Part shown: positions 11,927-24,148 of the stretch, piece by piece
How positions within the stretch are numbered: position 1 is the stretch's first letter
Layout: every line of letters starts with the position of its first letter
Source of the DNA: Arabidopsis thaliana
Taxonomy: Eukaryota; Streptophyta; Magnoliopsida; Brassicales; Brassicaceae
Length of the DNA: 64,000 nucleotides
Assembly (NCBI RefSeq): GCF_000001735.4
Contig: NC_003076.8
Span: forward strand, 24,245,835-24,309,834
Direction of reading: 5' to 3'
Position numbers and translations under genes: made by a program
Notes under the pieces: model-generated
What the model was told of the DNA's origin: nothing
Database searches by the model: none
What the model saw: the letters and a program-made list of their open reading frames with translations, nothing else

Positions 11927-13933
11927 ATGATTCGAGGATTGCTTTTGGGAATCATCTGGATGATATTTTGTGTTTGTTCATCATTTCAGCAAGAGACGCC
12001 GTTTGTTTACAACAACTTTGGTCACGTAGATCATCTTCACCTTGACGGTAGTGCAAGAATCATTCCCAGTGGTGGTATCCTGCAACTGACAAATGCAACC
12101 AATAGCCAAATAGGTCATGTTTTCTACGAGAAGCCGATTGAGTTCAAATCATCTGAATCAGTCTCGTTCTCGACATATTTTGTGTGTGCACTGCTCCCTG
12201 CTGGTGATCCGAGTGGCCATGGCATGACCTTTTTTGTGTCTCATTCCACTGATTTCAAAGGCGCAGAAGCAACTCGATACTTCGGGATTTTCAACAGAAA
12301 TGGTTCTACTTCCACACGTGTGTTGGCTGTAGAGCTTGACACTTCTCTAGCTTCAGATGTGAAAGACATCAGCGATAATCATGTTGGGATTGATGTGAAC
12401 AGCGCAGAGTCTATTACATCTGCCAATGCTTCTTATTTTTCAGACAAAGAAGGGAAGAAGATTGACATAAAACTCTTGAGTGGTGATCCTATCCAGGTTT
12501 GGGTGGACTATGAAGGAACAACGCTCAACGTTTCATTGGCTCCTCTTAGAAACAAGAAACCAAGCCGACCTCTTTTGTCATCAACATCCATCAATCTAAC
12601 TGATATTTTGCAAGGTAGAAGAATGTTTGTTGGGTTTTCTGGCTCAACCGGATCAAGCATGAGTTACCAGTACATACTCGGGTGGAGTTTCAGCAAAAGC
12701 ATGGCGTCTCTGCCGAACATTGACATCTCAAAACTTCCCAAAGTTCCTCACTCTAGCACTAAAAAGAAGTCTACATCTCCTGTGCTCAGTGTTCTGCTTG
12801 GTTTAATAGCTTTCATAGTTTTGGGGATTCTTGTTGTAGCTTATTTGTATAGGAGAAACTTGTACTCTGAAGTAAGAGAGGAATGGGAAAAAGAGTATGG
12901 TCCAATTAGGTATTCCTACAAATCTCTATACAAAGCAACCAAAGGATTCAATAGGAGTGAATTTCTTGGGAGAGGAGGTTTTGGTGAAGTCTACAAAGGA
13001 ACTCTCCCTCGGAGCAGAGAACTGAGAGAAGTAGCAGTGAAGCGAGTATCACATGATGGTGAGCACGGTATGAAGCAATTTGTTGCTGAGATCGTGAGCA
13101 TGAGGAGTTTAAAACACCGGAGCTTGGTTCCACTTCTTGGGTATTGCAGGAGAAAACATGAGTTATTACTGGTGTCTGAGTACATGCCAAATGGTAGTCT
13201 TGACCATTACTTGTTTAATCATGATAGATTGTCTCTTCCCTGGTGGAGAAGACTTGCGATCCTTAGGGACATCGCATCAGCTCTTAGTTACTTACATACA
13301 GAAGCTGACCAAGTTGTTATACACAGAGACATCAAAGCTGCAAATGTTATGTTGGATGCAGAGTTCAATGGAAGGTTGGGAGATTTTGGTATGTCCAGGT
13401 TATATGACAGAGGGGCTGATCCAAGCACAACAGCTGCAGTGGGAACTGTTGGTTACATGGCACCTGAGCTTACAACAATGGGAGCTTCTACTGGAACTGA
13501 TGTGTACGCGTTTGGTGTTTTCTTGCTTGAAGTAACTTGTGGGAGGAGACCTGTGGAACCCGGCTTACCTGAAGCAAAACGTTTTCTGATCAAATGGGTT
13601 AGTGAATGCTGGAAAAGGTCTTCTTTGATTGATGCTAGAGATCCAAGGTTGACAGAATTCTCATCCCAGGAAGTCGAGAAGGTTCTGAAACTCGGTTTGC
13701 TATGTGCAAACCTTGCTCCAGATTCAAGACCGGCCATGGAACAAGTGGTGCAATACTTAAATGGAAACCTAGCTTTACCCGAGTTTTGGCCCAATTCTCC
13801 AGGGATTGGAGTTCTGTCTCCAATGGCGCTTTCCCCAGCACCACTCGTGATCCCTTCACTATCATTTTCGTCTTCCTCCTCCAACAACTCTATGTTTATT
13901 ACTCACTCAGTCCTCTACGGGAGTGGGCGATGA
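11927..13933 (+). CDS. LECRK17: L-type lectin receptor kinase LecRK-I.7
   Basis: Intronless, 668 residues. It begins with a signal peptide (about 1-22, hydrophobic, ending before [11 protein letters not shown]). A legume-lectin ectodomain follows (about 23-260) with the family blocks FSTYFVCAL and VELDT and the NHVGIDVNS block. The membrane span is about 285-307 ([20 protein letters not shown]), then a Ser/Thr kinase: glycine loop [11 protein letters not shown] near 347, ATP-lysine in VAVKRVS, catalytic [10 protein letters not shown], activation DFGMSRL and APE (APELTTMG). All key kinase residues are present, so an active RD kinase at the plasma membrane is expected. It is the first gene of the tandem array, with the next member about 0.8 kb downstream in the same orientation. 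The ligand is not known to me. The name is by position and sequence recall. Confidence 0.93.
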   Translation: MIRGLLLGIIWMIFCVCSSFQQETPFVYNNFGHVDHLHLDGSARIIPSGGILQLTNATNSQIGHVFYEKPIEFKSSESVSFSTYFVCALLPAGDPSGHGMTFFVSHSTDFKGAEATRYFGIFNRNGSTSTRVLAVELDTSLASDVKDISDNHVGIDVNSAESITSANASYFSDKEGKKIDIKLLSGDPIQVWVDYEGTTLNVSLAPLRNKKPSRPLLSSTSINLTDILQGRRMFVGFSGSTGSSMSYQYILGWSFSKSMASLPNIDISKLPKVPHSSTKKKSTSPVLSVLLGLIAFIVLGILVVAYLYRRNLYSEVREEWEKEYGPIRYSYKSLYKATKGFNRSEFLGRGGFGEVYKGTLPRSRELREVAVKRVSHDGEHGMKQFVAEIVSMRSLKHRSLVPLLGYCRRKHELLLVSEYMPNGSLDHYLFNHDRLSLPWWRRLAILRDIASALSYLHTEADQVVIHRDIKAANVMLDAEFNGRLGDFGMSRLYDRGADPSTTAAVGTVGYMAPELTTMGASTGTDVYAFGVFLLEVTCGRRPVEPGLPEAKRFLIKWVSECWKRSSLIDARDPRLTEFSSQEVEKVLKLGLLCANLAPDSRPAMEQVVQYLNGNLALPEFWPNSPGIGVLSPMALSPAPLVIPSLSFSSSSSNNSMFITHSVLYGSGR

Positions 13934-14728
13934 AAGTTTCTAACAACTTCCCTCTTCTTTGGCCTCTTAATATTGACTGATTTTCAGCCATTTCTATTCA
14001 GATTTTGTTTCATTAATGTATATGGTAGCACCATGTCCATTCTCCATGAAGCTTAGCTTGTAGAACGATTTTTAAAAAACTGATTTTTCAGGTAAATTCT
14101 TGCAATTACTTAGTTCATTATTTGTAAAGCAAGTTGTTGTCACCATTTGAGTACAGTGATAAATTGTTATGTATTGAGAAAGCTGATATAGTTATGGATT
14201 TGTTTCTTTTAATGGTTATGCTATTTTGGAAAACTGATAGATATCAAAAGACACAACAGTTTAGTCTGTAACTAACCTTATTCATGCCAGATCTCAGGTA
14301 CCTGCAATATATTATTGCAAATCACGTATCCTAGGAGATGCATGTTTCTGCACATTTGAGTAGGCTCTTGGCTTTTAAAGAGTTAAAATACTCGGAGATA
14401 GTGACAATTCAACATTTTATTTCGTTTAAGACAAGTAGGACTTGGTATGACAATCAATGAGAAGCTTGCCTTTCAAAACTGTGAAACTACAAGGAAATTT
14501 TATTATGTGGAACTTCTGAATTCTTTTATCAAAGAAGACTAAAATGTGACAGCTATCATATTGTTGAAGTCAACTCTTACCAATTCTCTTGGAAAATGCA
14601 GAATGTTCTTCTTCTTGTGAAGTAATAATCCGACCTTGTTTCGCAGATGGAGAGGATAGTTATTTGCCATACCATTGACTCAGAGACAGGATTTTTCTCA
14701 GAACAGCAAACACTTTGTTGCATTAACA
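13934..14728. other. Spacer LecRK-I.7 to LecRK-I.8
   Basis: No gene seen. AT-rich sequence with the I.7 3' end and the I.8 promoter and leader. An in-frame ATG at 14675 lies upstream of the I.8 start used here and would put a non-signal-peptide leader in front, so I treat it as untranslated. Confidence 0.5.
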
Positions 14729-16702
14729 ATGGCTCCAGGATTGGATCTGATCTGGATGGTAATCTCCTTTCTTCTTCTGATTCATCTGTCAAGTCAACAA
14801 GAAACTGGCTTCAGCTTCAACGGTTTTCGCCAGGGAGATCTTCATGTTGATGGGGTTGCTCAAATCCTTCCCGGTGGACTTCTGCGGCTGACTGACACTT
14901 CAGAGCAGAAAAAGGGTCATGCTTTCTTCAGGCAGCCCTTAGTGTTCAATTCATCTGAACCTCTCTCGTTCTCAACGCATTTCGTGTGTGCTATGGTGCG
15001 TAAACCGGGAGTTACCGGTGGAAATGGGATTGCTTTCTTTCTATCTCCTTCCATGGATCTTACAAACGCAGATGCAACTCAGTATTTGGGTCTTTTCAAC
15101 ACCACAACCAACAGGTCTCCCTCATCTCATATCTTTGCTATTGAGCTTGATACTGTTCAAAGTGCAGAATTTGATGACATCGATAACAATCATGTTGGTA
15201 TCGACGTGAACAGCCTAACCTCTGTTGAATCTGCTCCGGCTTCTTACTTTTCAGACAAAAAAGGTCTCAATAAGAGCATAAGTCTCTTGAGTGGAGATTC
15301 AATCCAGGTCTGGGTGGACTTTGATGGAACTGTACTAAACGTTTCATTGGCGCCTCTAGGGATTCGGAAGCCAAGTCAAAGTCTTATATCAAGATCCATG
15401 AATCTTTCAGAAGTTATCCAGGATAGAATGTTTGTCGGATTCTCTGCAGCAACAGGACAATTGGCTAATAACCATTACATACTCGGTTGGAGTTTCAGCA
15501 GAAGCAAGGCATCGTTACAGAGCCTAGACATCTCAAAACTTCCCCAAGTTCCTCATCCTAAAATGAAAACTTCTCTCCTGCTGATTCTTCTGTTGATTGT
15601 ACTTGGAATCATACTCTTGGTACTCCTGGTAGGAGCTTATCTATACAGAAGAAACAAGTATGCAGAAGTAAGAGAGGAATGGGAAAAAGAGTATGGTCCA
15701 CACCGATACTCTTACAAATCCCTGTACAAAGCAACAAAAGGATTCCACAAAGATGGTTTTCTTGGTAAAGGAGGATTCGGAGAAGTCTACAAAGGAACTC
15801 TACCTCAGGAAGACATAGCTGTGAAAAGATTTTCCCATCATGGAGAACGAGGGATGAAGCAATTCGTAGCTGAAATTGCAAGCATGGGTTGCTTAGACCA
15901 CAGGAACTTGGTTCCACTTTTCGGATACTGCAGGCGAAAAGGCGAGTTTCTTCTCGTCTCCAAGTACATGCCTAATGGAAGTCTTGACCAGTTCTTGTTT
16001 CATAACAGAGAACCATCTCTTACTTGGTCCAAAAGGCTAGGGATTCTAAAGGGTATAGCTTCAGCTCTTAAATACTTACACACAGAAGCTACACAAGTTG
16101 TTCTACACAGAGATATCAAAGCTTCTAATGTAATGTTAGACACAGACTTCACAGGAAAGTTAGGAGATTTTGGTATGGCTAGGTTTCATGACCATGGAGC
16201 AAATCCAACAACAACAGGAGCTGTTGGAACAGTAGGATACATGGGACCTGAGCTAACATCAATGGGAGCTTCAACTAAAACCGATGTATACGCATTTGGT
16301 GCATTGATCCTTGAAGTAACTTGTGGGAGAAGACCTGTAGAACCTAATCTGCCGATTGAGAAACAGCTTCTGGTGAAATGGGTTTGTGATTGCTGGAAAA
16401 GGAAAGATTTAATCAGTGCTCGAGATCCCAAACTGAGTGGAGAATTGATACCTCAAATCGAGATGGTATTGAAATTAGGGTTGCTTTGCACGAATCTTGT
16501 GCCGGAATCGAGACCTGACATGGTAAAAGTTGTGCAGTACCTTGACAGACAGGTTTCGTTGCCGGATTTCTCACCAGATTCACCGGGAATTGGGATTGTT
16601 ACTCCGGTTTTGGTCGGAGGAAGCTCCACCGTGATCTCTAACATTTCTTCTCCGGTGACTGAGTTTATTACTCACTCGATTCAATACGGAATTGGACGAT
16701 GA
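14729..16702 (+). CDS. LECRK18: L-type lectin receptor kinase LecRK-I.8 (reported extracellular NAD+ receptor)
   Basis: Intronless, 657 residues from the ATG that opens a proper signal peptide ([20 protein letters not shown], cleavage expected near SSQQE). The lectin domain is about 24-255 ([26 protein letters not shown]). The membrane span is near 283-307 ([19 protein letters not shown]). The kinase is about 340-610, with [35 protein letters not shown] and a GPELTSMG variant of APE (Gly for Ala). Published work implicates LecRK-I.8 in sensing extracellular NAD+ and in defence; that is established knowledge, not visible here. It lies in tandem with I.7. The stop codon is only 43 bases before a tRNA-Leu gene on the same strand, so its 3' UTR probably includes the tRNA. 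Confidence 0.94.
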   Translation: MAPGLDLIWMVISFLLLIHLSSQQETGFSFNGFRQGDLHVDGVAQILPGGLLRLTDTSEQKKGHAFFRQPLVFNSSEPLSFSTHFVCAMVRKPGVTGGNGIAFFLSPSMDLTNADATQYLGLFNTTTNRSPSSHIFAIELDTVQSAEFDDIDNNHVGIDVNSLTSVESAPASYFSDKKGLNKSISLLSGDSIQVWVDFDGTVLNVSLAPLGIRKPSQSLISRSMNLSEVIQDRMFVGFSAATGQLANNHYILGWSFSRSKASLQSLDISKLPQVPHPKMKTSLLLILLLIVLGIILLVLLVGAYLYRRNKYAEVREEWEKEYGPHRYSYKSLYKATKGFHKDGFLGKGGFGEVYKGTLPQEDIAVKRFSHHGERGMKQFVAEIASMGCLDHRNLVPLFGYCRRKGEFLLVSKYMPNGSLDQFLFHNREPSLTWSKRLGILKGIASALKYLHTEATQVVLHRDIKASNVMLDTDFTGKLGDFGMARFHDHGANPTTTGAVGTVGYMGPELTSMGASTKTDVYAFGALILEVTCGRRPVEPNLPIEKQLLVKWVCDCWKRKDLISARDPKLSGELIPQIEMVLKLGLLCTNLVPESRPDMVKVVQYLDRQVSLPDFSPDSPGIGIVTPVLVGGSSTVISNISSPVTEFITHSIQYGIGR

Positions 16703-16745
16703 GATGTAAAATTTGAAGCTTGAAGATGAACGTTGTTAACAAAAA

Positions 16746-16785
16746 GTTGATATGGCCGAGTTGGTCCAAGGCGCCAGATTAAGGT

Positions 16786-16818
<33 letters not shown>

Positions 16819-16826
16819 TGTCAACA
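16746..16826 (+). tRNA. tRNA-Leu (AAG)
   Basis: A complete 81-nt class II tRNA. The acceptor arm GTTGATA pairs with TGTCAAC (one T-G wobble) and is followed by discriminator A. Box A-type TGGCCGAGTTGGTC and box B-type GGGTTCAAATCCC are present. The anticodon stem CCAGA/TCTGG encloses the loop TTAAGGT, giving anticodon AAG. The short variable arm region TCCGAAAGGGC fits tRNA-Leu. There is no intron. A T-run follows (about 16834-16845), a good polymerase III terminator. Confidence 0.97.
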
Positions 16827-16831
16827 TTCTC

Positions 16832-16846
16832 TCTTTTTTTTTTTTT
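16832..16846 (+). terminator. Pol III T-run terminator of the tRNA-Leu
   Basis: CTCTTTTTTTTTTTT immediately follows the tRNA, as expected for RNA polymerase III termination. Confidence 0.85.
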
Positions 16847-17269
16847 AAACGTTTGCAATATTTTACTAATGTATATATTAATTTATGAACATACCCCTTT
16901 GTGTAATTAATTTATAACTATACCCTTGTTAATTCTCTGATTTACAATATTGAAAGTCTTCTGGGAATTTTGGGAGACAACATACTCCAATTTCAGTTTC
17001 TTCTGGAAGAAAATCTTAATTTTGCTACAATGGTGAACCATGGAAAGAAGGAAGCCTGGATTATGGCTCTGGACAAGGTGAATTTCCTTTCTCTGCTTCT
17101 GGGTATTGATCATCAAACATGAGTTCTGGAATTTAAAGGTTTTGAGCGATTCTTTAGCTACGAAATGTGTGAAGAAGGAATAACTTCAGTTCAGAACAAC
17201 CAACCAGGCTCTATGTTTCAATTAGATACAGCTCAAAGGTTTTCATCTAATCTGGATGTTCTCATGTGG

Positions 17270-17990
17270 TCTTCTAAAGTCAACAAGAAGCTCTGGGTTT
17301 ATGGCTTTGGCCAAGCTTCCTTTCTAATGGATTGTTTTAGCTGATCTATAGTTCGGGGATGCAAATGGGTTACGGTTTCTTTCTAAGGACATGTCTTCTT
17401 ATTCTGCTTATCTTACTGGTAATTATAGCGCTCATGGTTCTTGGAGTAGGATATCTATTCAGAAAAAAGACAAGACATATGTAGATGTAATAGAGGCTTT
17501 CATGCAAAAAAGAAGTAGTAGAGGCATGAGAGGAGGTTCTTCCTGGTGGTAAAGACACGTGTTTCTAAATGGAATTGCTTTAGCTCTTAGGTAGTTATAC
17601 ACTGAAATATCAAGGCTTCTCATGTTTTGTAAAATGCTGAGTTAAAGGCAAAGTGAGTAGGTTTTGTGTGACCATGGGTCCAACCTAGATACCGTTGTCT
17701 CTGTGCGAACTTTAGGTCAAATCGCATGGAGCTTGCAACAATGGCTGTTTGCACAGTAACTGACATGTATGCCTGTATGCTTGAGCAAACTTTTGGAAAG
17801 GAAACTGTGTAAGCTGGGATGCTAGCTGATAGACTGTTTGAAAATGTTGGAAACAGATAAGATCTGAGTTCAGCTTAGAAAATAGGGTCGCTTTGCTCAA
17901 ATCAAATGGTGTGCCAGAACTGAAAGCCTCCATGGAAGAAGTGGTGCAATATCTTGAAGTTGGAACCTGGTCCTATTCTCTGCTGATTGT
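17270..17990 (+). pseudogene. Decayed L-type lectin receptor kinase copy
   Basis: Fragments in several frames match the LecRK order. A membrane span at about 17395-17463 reads LLILLILLVIIALMVLG then YLFRKK, like the I.8 span. Then come a kinase-core remnant near 17565-17680 (GIALALR, IKAS, later FCVTMGP for the RFHDHG block), an activation/APE block near 17700-17760 (VRTLGQIAWSLQQWL, partly shifted) with TDMYA, and a C-terminal piece around 17895-17965 (VPEL-KASMEEVVQYLE). The lectin ectodomain is missing or unrecognisable, and large parts of the kinase, including the glycine loop, are lost. Stops and shifts are frequent, so no protein is possible. It sits between I.8 and I.9 in the same orientation and is best read as an old unit of the tandem array. 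Confidence 0.8.
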
Positions 17991-17999
17991 TGGAATCTT

Positions 18000-19027
18000 C
18001 CTTCATTAGCAGTTATCCAGAAAATGTTCAAAGCTACCACAAGGAGCAGGTATCTGACCATTAATCTCTTATCTGATTTATCACTATACAGTAATGGATT
18101 TTCACCAAGTTAAAATTTCCTGCTGCCACAAAAAACTGCCTAGCTACCTCTGCGGAATTTAGGTTGTCTAAGCAAACTAAACTTTCTTCTATCTAATTTT
18201 GTCCCGCTGGTGGTGAGGCTACTATGACATAACCAAACAATGAAAGAATATGCTCTATGCGATTCCCTCTGTCTATTATCTTCTCTCCAATCTTAGTTTC
18301 AGTGATTTGAATTGTTGTTCATGTGACGATGTATTCTCCTGCACCTGTAGAGCTGAATTAGCAAGTCCTAAAGGGTTAGGTTAGTAACTATATATTTTTG
18401 TCAATTTTCATATTCACCATTTAAAGAAAATTCGTAGTTTTCATGAATATGACAGGCTTTCCTAGGCCTTTTCCCTTTGGTCGGGCTCATAATTGTGTTG
18501 ATATTATTACAAAACTTGGATTTTTTATTCATTCTACGTCTGAAGGGTCAAGGGCATGTTTAAAATATGTTTAAAATAATATTTATTTGTCTGCGTCCTT
18601 CTAAAGATGGCTTCAAAATTCAAATAGAAGAAAAATCCAATGCAAGTAGGTGTGCTATCTAGTCCTACACACATTTTAAGGAATTTATAAATGTTAGTCA
18701 TACGCATTATTATTGTTCCAGGGTACCTCCATGCAACAGTTGCGTTGTCTATCTAATAAATTGAGATCATATAAGTTAAAATATTGTGTCAGAATATTTT
18801 GAAAATCACGTTGAAGCTTTATGGTTATCTTTTTAATATAATCGTGTTAGTGGAGTACAGTTTGTAAAGCAAAGGTGATTCTCTTGATTAAATAAACATC
18901 TATTAGAAAGTTTGATAGGCTTGAATCACTGATACAGAAGCTTACATCCTCTTTTTGTCCATTTTTTCTCCAGCTTGCGAGGTTATGATTCATCATCAGA
19001 TCCAGACTCTCTGATTCATCATCTGCA
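18000..19027. other. Spacer and promoter of LecRK-I.9, part of a duplicated module
   Basis: No gene seen. The stretch about 18285-19020 resembles 21395-22170, upstream of LecRK-I.10. Shared words include CTGTAGAGC..ATTAGCAA and, just before both start codons, CAGCTTGCGAGGTTATGAT. So the promoter and the preceding unit's 3' flank were duplicated with the genes. Confidence 0.6.
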
Positions 19028-21184
19028 ATGGCTCGTTGGTTGCTTCAGATCCTGATCATCTCTTCTCTTCATCTGAGCTCTGTATCAAGTCAACAAGAGA
19101 CAAGCTTTGTCTATGAAAGCTTCCTCGACCGACAAAATCTTTATCTTGACAAATCTGCAATAGTACTTCCCAGTGGATTATTGCAGTTGACAAATGCTTC
19201 AGAGCACCAGATGGGTCATGCTTTCCACAAGAAACCAATTGAGTTCAGTTCATCTGGACCACTCTCCTTCTCAACACACTTTGTGTGTGCTTTGGTGCCT
19301 AAGCCAGGTTTTGAAGGTGGCCATGGTATTGTCTTTGTATTGTCTCCTTCTATGGACTTTACTCACGCAGAATCAACTAGATACTTGGGGATTTTCAATG
19401 CTTCAACAAATGGATCTTCCTCTTATCACGTACTTGCTGTTGAGCTTGACACTATTTGGAACCCAGATTTCAAAGATATTGACCACAATCATGTGGGGAT
19501 TGATGTGAACAGTCCTATATCTGTCGCAATAGCTTCAGCATCTTACTATTCCGACATGAAAGGGAGTAATGAAAGCATAAACCTCTTGAGTGGAAACCCT
19601 ATACAGGTCTGGGTGGATTATGAAGGCACTTTGCTCAATGTTTCGGTTGCTCCTCTTGAAGTCCAGAAGCCAACTCGACCTCTTTTATCACACCCCATCA
19701 ACCTTACAGAACTTTTTCCAAATAGATCAAGTCTGTTTGCTGGGTTCTCTGCAGCAACAGGGACAGCGATCAGTGATCAATATATTCTCTGGTGGAGTTT
19801 TAGCATAGACAGAGGATCGCTGCAGCGACTTGATATCTCAAAACTTCCTGAAGTTCCTCATCCTAGAGCTCCACATAAGAAAGTATCTACACTGATTATT
19901 CTCCTACCCGTTTGTCTGGCTATTTTGGTGTTGGCTGTTCTTGCAGGACTTTATTTCCGCAGGAGACGCAAGTATTCAGAAGTATCTGAAACATGGGAAA
20001 AGGAGTTTGATGCGCATCGGTTCTCTTACAGGTCCTTGTTCAAAGCAACAAAGGGGTTCAGCAAAGATGAATTTCTGGGAAAAGGAGGTTTTGGAGAAGT
20101 TTATAGAGGAAATCTCCCACAAGGCAGAGAAATAGCAGTGAAAAGAGTGTCCCATAATGGTGATGAAGGTGTGAAGCAGTTTGTGGCTGAAGTCGTGAGC
20201 ATGAGATGTCTGAAACACAGGAATCTTGTACCACTGTTTGGGTATTGCAGAAGAAAACGAGAACTTCTTCTTGTCTCAGAGTACATGCCCAATGGTAGTC
20301 TTGACGAGCATTTGTTTGATGACCAGAAACCGGTTCTTTCTTGGTCACAGAGACTTGTGGTCGTTAAGGGTATAGCCTCTGCTCTCTGGTACCTGCATAC
20401 AGGTGCTGACCAAGTTGTTCTGCACCGAGATGTCAAAGCTTCCAACATTATGTTAGACGCGGAGTTCCATGGAAGGTTAGGGGATTTTGGCATGGCCAGG
20501 TTTCATGAGCACGGAGGCAATGCAGCTACAACAGCAGCTGTTGGGACTGTAGGGTACATGGCCCCGGAGCTAATCACAATGGGAGCTTCCACTGGAACTG
20601 ATGTTTACGCATTTGGTGTTTTCATGCTTGAAGTAACCTGTGGGAGGAGACCCGTGGAACCGCAGTTGCAAGTTGAGAAACGACATATGATCAAATGGGT
20701 TTGTGAGTGCTGGAAAAAGGATTCTTTGCTTGATGCTACTGACCCGAGATTGGGAGGTAAATTTGTAGCTGAGGAAGTCGAGATGGTTATGAAACTGGGT
20801 CTGCTCTGTTCAAATATAGTGCCAGAATCCAGACCCACAATGGAACAAGTGGTCCTGTACCTAAACAAAAACCTACCTTTGCCAGATTTCTCACCATACA
20901 CTTTGGGGATTGGCACATTTGCTCCGGTTCTGGTAGATGCATCCTCCCTTGTAGTCTCTTCCGCTTCATGGAGTTTGTCAGGTCCATCGATGTCTTCATC
21001 CTCGCCCAACCACTCACCTTACGCTTGGCAGTCAACAGATCAGCCATGGGGACAGACAATAGACACTAAGAACTCTCTTCACATAGTTGCAGAACCAGAG
21101 AAGCCCTCACCCGCTGTCAAAATGGTCACATTGCCTGCAGAAGATCCTCAGTCCAATCATTCCAGCATCAGCAGTCAGAGGTAA
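19028..21184 (+). CDS. DORN1: LecRK-I.9 / DORN1 / P2K1, extracellular ATP receptor kinase
   Basis: Intronless, 718 residues, the longest of the array. Signal peptide about 1-22 ([20 protein letters not shown]). Lectin ectodomain about 24-260, with [10 protein letters not shown] and NHVGIDVNS. Membrane span about 286-308 ([18 protein letters not shown]). The kinase has [11 protein letters not shown] near 350, [15 protein letters not shown] with the catalytic Asp at 468, DFGMARF and APELITMG. Asp525 of TGTDVYAFG falls exactly where the kinase-dead dorn1-2 change is reported, which supports both the identity and the start. Known role: it binds extracellular ATP through the lectin domain and signals wounding and defence via Ca2+ and ROS. 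The tail of about 80 residues beyond the kinase, Ser/Pro-rich and ending SSISSQR, is longer than in the neighbours. Confidence 0.97.
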
Positions 21185-22176
21185 ATTAGTGATGTACATA
21201 TCAGCAAGAAGATATCATTATTAGCTCTCAATATTGTTTTCATCTGTCTCACTTGTCGCAACAAAATCTGTTTGTTCGTTGTATAATCAGTTAATGATTA
21301 TACAATTCTCATATTACAACTTGTACTCCTCAATATGATTTTATACATGATTTGGTCCATATTTGGGTTCAATGTTGAATTTTATTCTCTTCACTCCATG
21401 CTTAGCTTCAGTGATTTGATTTGATTTGTTGTGCTTGTCACATTGTTTGTTTATATTCTCTACACCTGTAGAGCGGGATTAGCAATTCGACAGACTTTAG
21501 TCTATTTCCAAAATGATTGTGTTTTTTACATGAAGAGCTAGGTTAATTAATATGGTAAAACTCGAACCTTTAAACTCTATCCGTCATTTAGAGAACATTT
21601 GTTAGCTGTCTTGACTTTGCCAGGCTTTCTTAGCCTTGCTCCTTTTAGTCTGGCTCATACTTTTGTTGAGAAAAACATGGCTATTTGTTTCTGCATTTGG
21701 AAGGGTCAACAGAATATTTTTGAAGTATGGTCTTTTTAGTATAGATCTTAGGGACTTTTTTTGGGTCAAAGTCTAAGATAGCTTCAAGTTGAAGAAAGTT
21801 AGTGAGCATCTAGTCCAAGACATTAGCTAGTGTTTAATTTTTGTTTGACCCGTTATTACCGTTAGTTGTTGGTACACCACACGCAAGATTGCGTAGTTTC
21901 ATTGGCTCAAGTTGGGTTGTTATGTTAAAATATTGTCATTAGTATAATGAAGCTTTATTGTTAATTAGTCTAATATTTGTACCATTAATAGAGTCCAGCC
22001 TGTAAAGAGGGAAAAACGGCGACTGCATCAGATACTGGTGGCATTCCCTTGGATAAACAAACAATACTTTAAACTTGGATTACCAAAACATATTGTACAT
22101 GTTTCTTTGTTCTTTTTTCTTCAGCTTGCGAGGTTATGATTTGTACCATTGTTGACTCTTTGATACATCATAAGCA
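21185..22176. other. Spacer LecRK-I.9 to I.10 with the second copy of the duplicated module
   Basis: No gene seen. The 3' half is homologous to the I.9 upstream region, as described at 18000-19027. An AT-rich promoter region precedes the I.10 start. Confidence 0.55.
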
Positions 22177-24148
22177 ATGGCTTGGGGATTGTTTCAGATC
22201 CTGATGATATCCTTTTTTCATTTGATTAAACTCTCAAGTCAGCAAGAGACAAGTTTTGTCTATGAAACTTTTCGCAGCCAAGAAAATCTTTATCTTGATG
22301 GATCGGCAACAGTACTTCCCAATGGATTATTGCAGCTTACAAATGCTTCCGATCATCAGATGGCTCATGTTTTCTACAAGGACTCAATTGAGCTCAGTTC
22401 CTCTAAACCACTCTCCTTCTCAACACACTTCGTTTGCGCTCTAGTGCCTCAGCCTGGAGTTGAAGGTGGCCATGGAATGGCCTTTGTAGTATCTCCTTCT
22501 ATGGATTTCTCACATGCAGAATCAACTAGATACTTGGGGATTTTCAACGTATCAAAAAATGGATCTCCCTCTTCTAATGTGCTTGCTGTTGAGCTTGACA
22601 CTATTTGGAACCCTGATTTTGAAGATATCGACCACAACCATGTGGGGATTGATGTGAACAGTCCTTTGTCAGTTGGGACAGCTTCTGCATCTTACTATTC
22701 CGACATAAAGGGGAAGAACGAAAGCATAAACCTCTTGAGCGGACATCCAATACAGGTTTGGGTTGATTATGAAGACAATATGCTTAATGTTTCGATGGCT
22801 CCTCGTGAAGTCCAGAAGCCAAGTCGGCCTCTTTTGTCACAACACATCAATCTTTCAGATATTTACCCGAACAGAAGACTTTTCGTTGGATTCTCTGCAG
22901 CAACAGGGACAGCTATCAGTTATCAGTATGTTCTTTCATGGAGTTTTAGCACAAGCAGAGGATCACTGCAGCGATTTGACATCTCAAGACTCCCTGAAGT
23001 TCCTCATCCTAGAGCTGAACATAAGAACCTATCTCCATTGTTTATTGACCTGCTTGGTTTTCTGGCTATCATGGGCTTGTGTACTCTTACTGGAATGTAT
23101 TTTTTCAAGAGGGGCAAGTATGCAGAAATAACCGAAGAATGGGAAAATGAATTTGGTGCACATCGGTTCTCTTACAAATCCTTGTACAAAGCAACAAAAG
23201 GGTTTCACAAGGATGGATTTCTTGGAAAAGGAGGTTTTGGAGAAGTCTACAGAGGAAAACTCCTTTTAAGCAGAGAAAAAGCTGTGAAGAGAATGTCACA
23301 TGATGGTGATCAAGGGTTGAAGCAATTTGTGGCAGAAGTGGTGAGCATGAGATGTCTGAAACATAGGAATCTTGTTCCACTTCTTGGGTATTGCAGGAGA
23401 AAGCATGAGTTTCTCCTTGTCTCTGATTACATGACCAATGGTAGTCTCGACGAGCATTTGTTTGATGACCAGAAACCGGTACTTTCTTGGCCACAAAGAC
23501 TTGTGATTATTAAGGGTATTGCATCTGCTCTCTGTTACCTTCATACAGGTGCTGACCAAGTTGTTCTGCACCGAGATATCAAAGCTTCAAACATTATGTT
23601 GGATGCTGAGTTCAATGGAAGGTTAGGGGATTTTGGTATGGCCAGTTTTCATGACCATGGAGGCATCTCAGACTCAACATGCGCCGTTGGGACTATTGGG
23701 TACATGGCGCCAGAGATACTTTATATGGGAGCTTCCACTAGAACTGATGTGTATGCCTTTGGTGTTTTCATGGTTGAAGTAACATGTGGGAGGAGACCTG
23801 TGGAACCACAGTTGCAACTTGAGAAACAAATTCTGATCGAATGGGGTTTGTGAGTGCTGCAAAATGGATTCTTTGCTTGATGCTACCGACCCCCGGTTAC
23901 GTGGAAACTTCTTATCCGAGGAAGTCGAGATGGTTATGAAACTCGGTTTGCTCTGCTCAAATACAGTGCCAGAATCCAGACCCACAATGGAGCAAGTTAT
24001 CCTATACTTAAACCAGAACCTACCATTGCCAGATTTCTCACCATACACTGTGGGGATTAGCAATCATTCTTCGGTTCTGATTGATGCAGCCTCCCTTGTA
24101 GCTTCAAGGAGCTGGTCAGCTGCTTCGTCGGCCACTAACTCACCTTAA
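22177..24148 (+). pseudogene. LECRK110: LecRK-I.10, frameshifted lectin receptor kinase
   Basis: Close relative of I.9. The first frame (22177-23853, 558 residues) encodes a signal peptide, lectin domain, membrane span (near 290-309) and most of the kinase: [11 protein letters not shown], the Lys in [30 protein letters not shown] and TDVYAFG. It stops after IEWGL. Downstream, 23864-24145 continues the kinase C-lobe in another frame ([26 protein letters not shown]). Compared with I.9 (ATGGGTTTGTGAG), I.10 has one extra G (ATGGGGTTTGTGAG) at about 23845-23850, which explains the shift. The truncated product would lack the last kinase helices and is probably inactive. A splice that skips the site could restore a near-full protein and cannot be excluded. 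Everything else looks intact, so the loss is recent. Confidence 0.85.
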
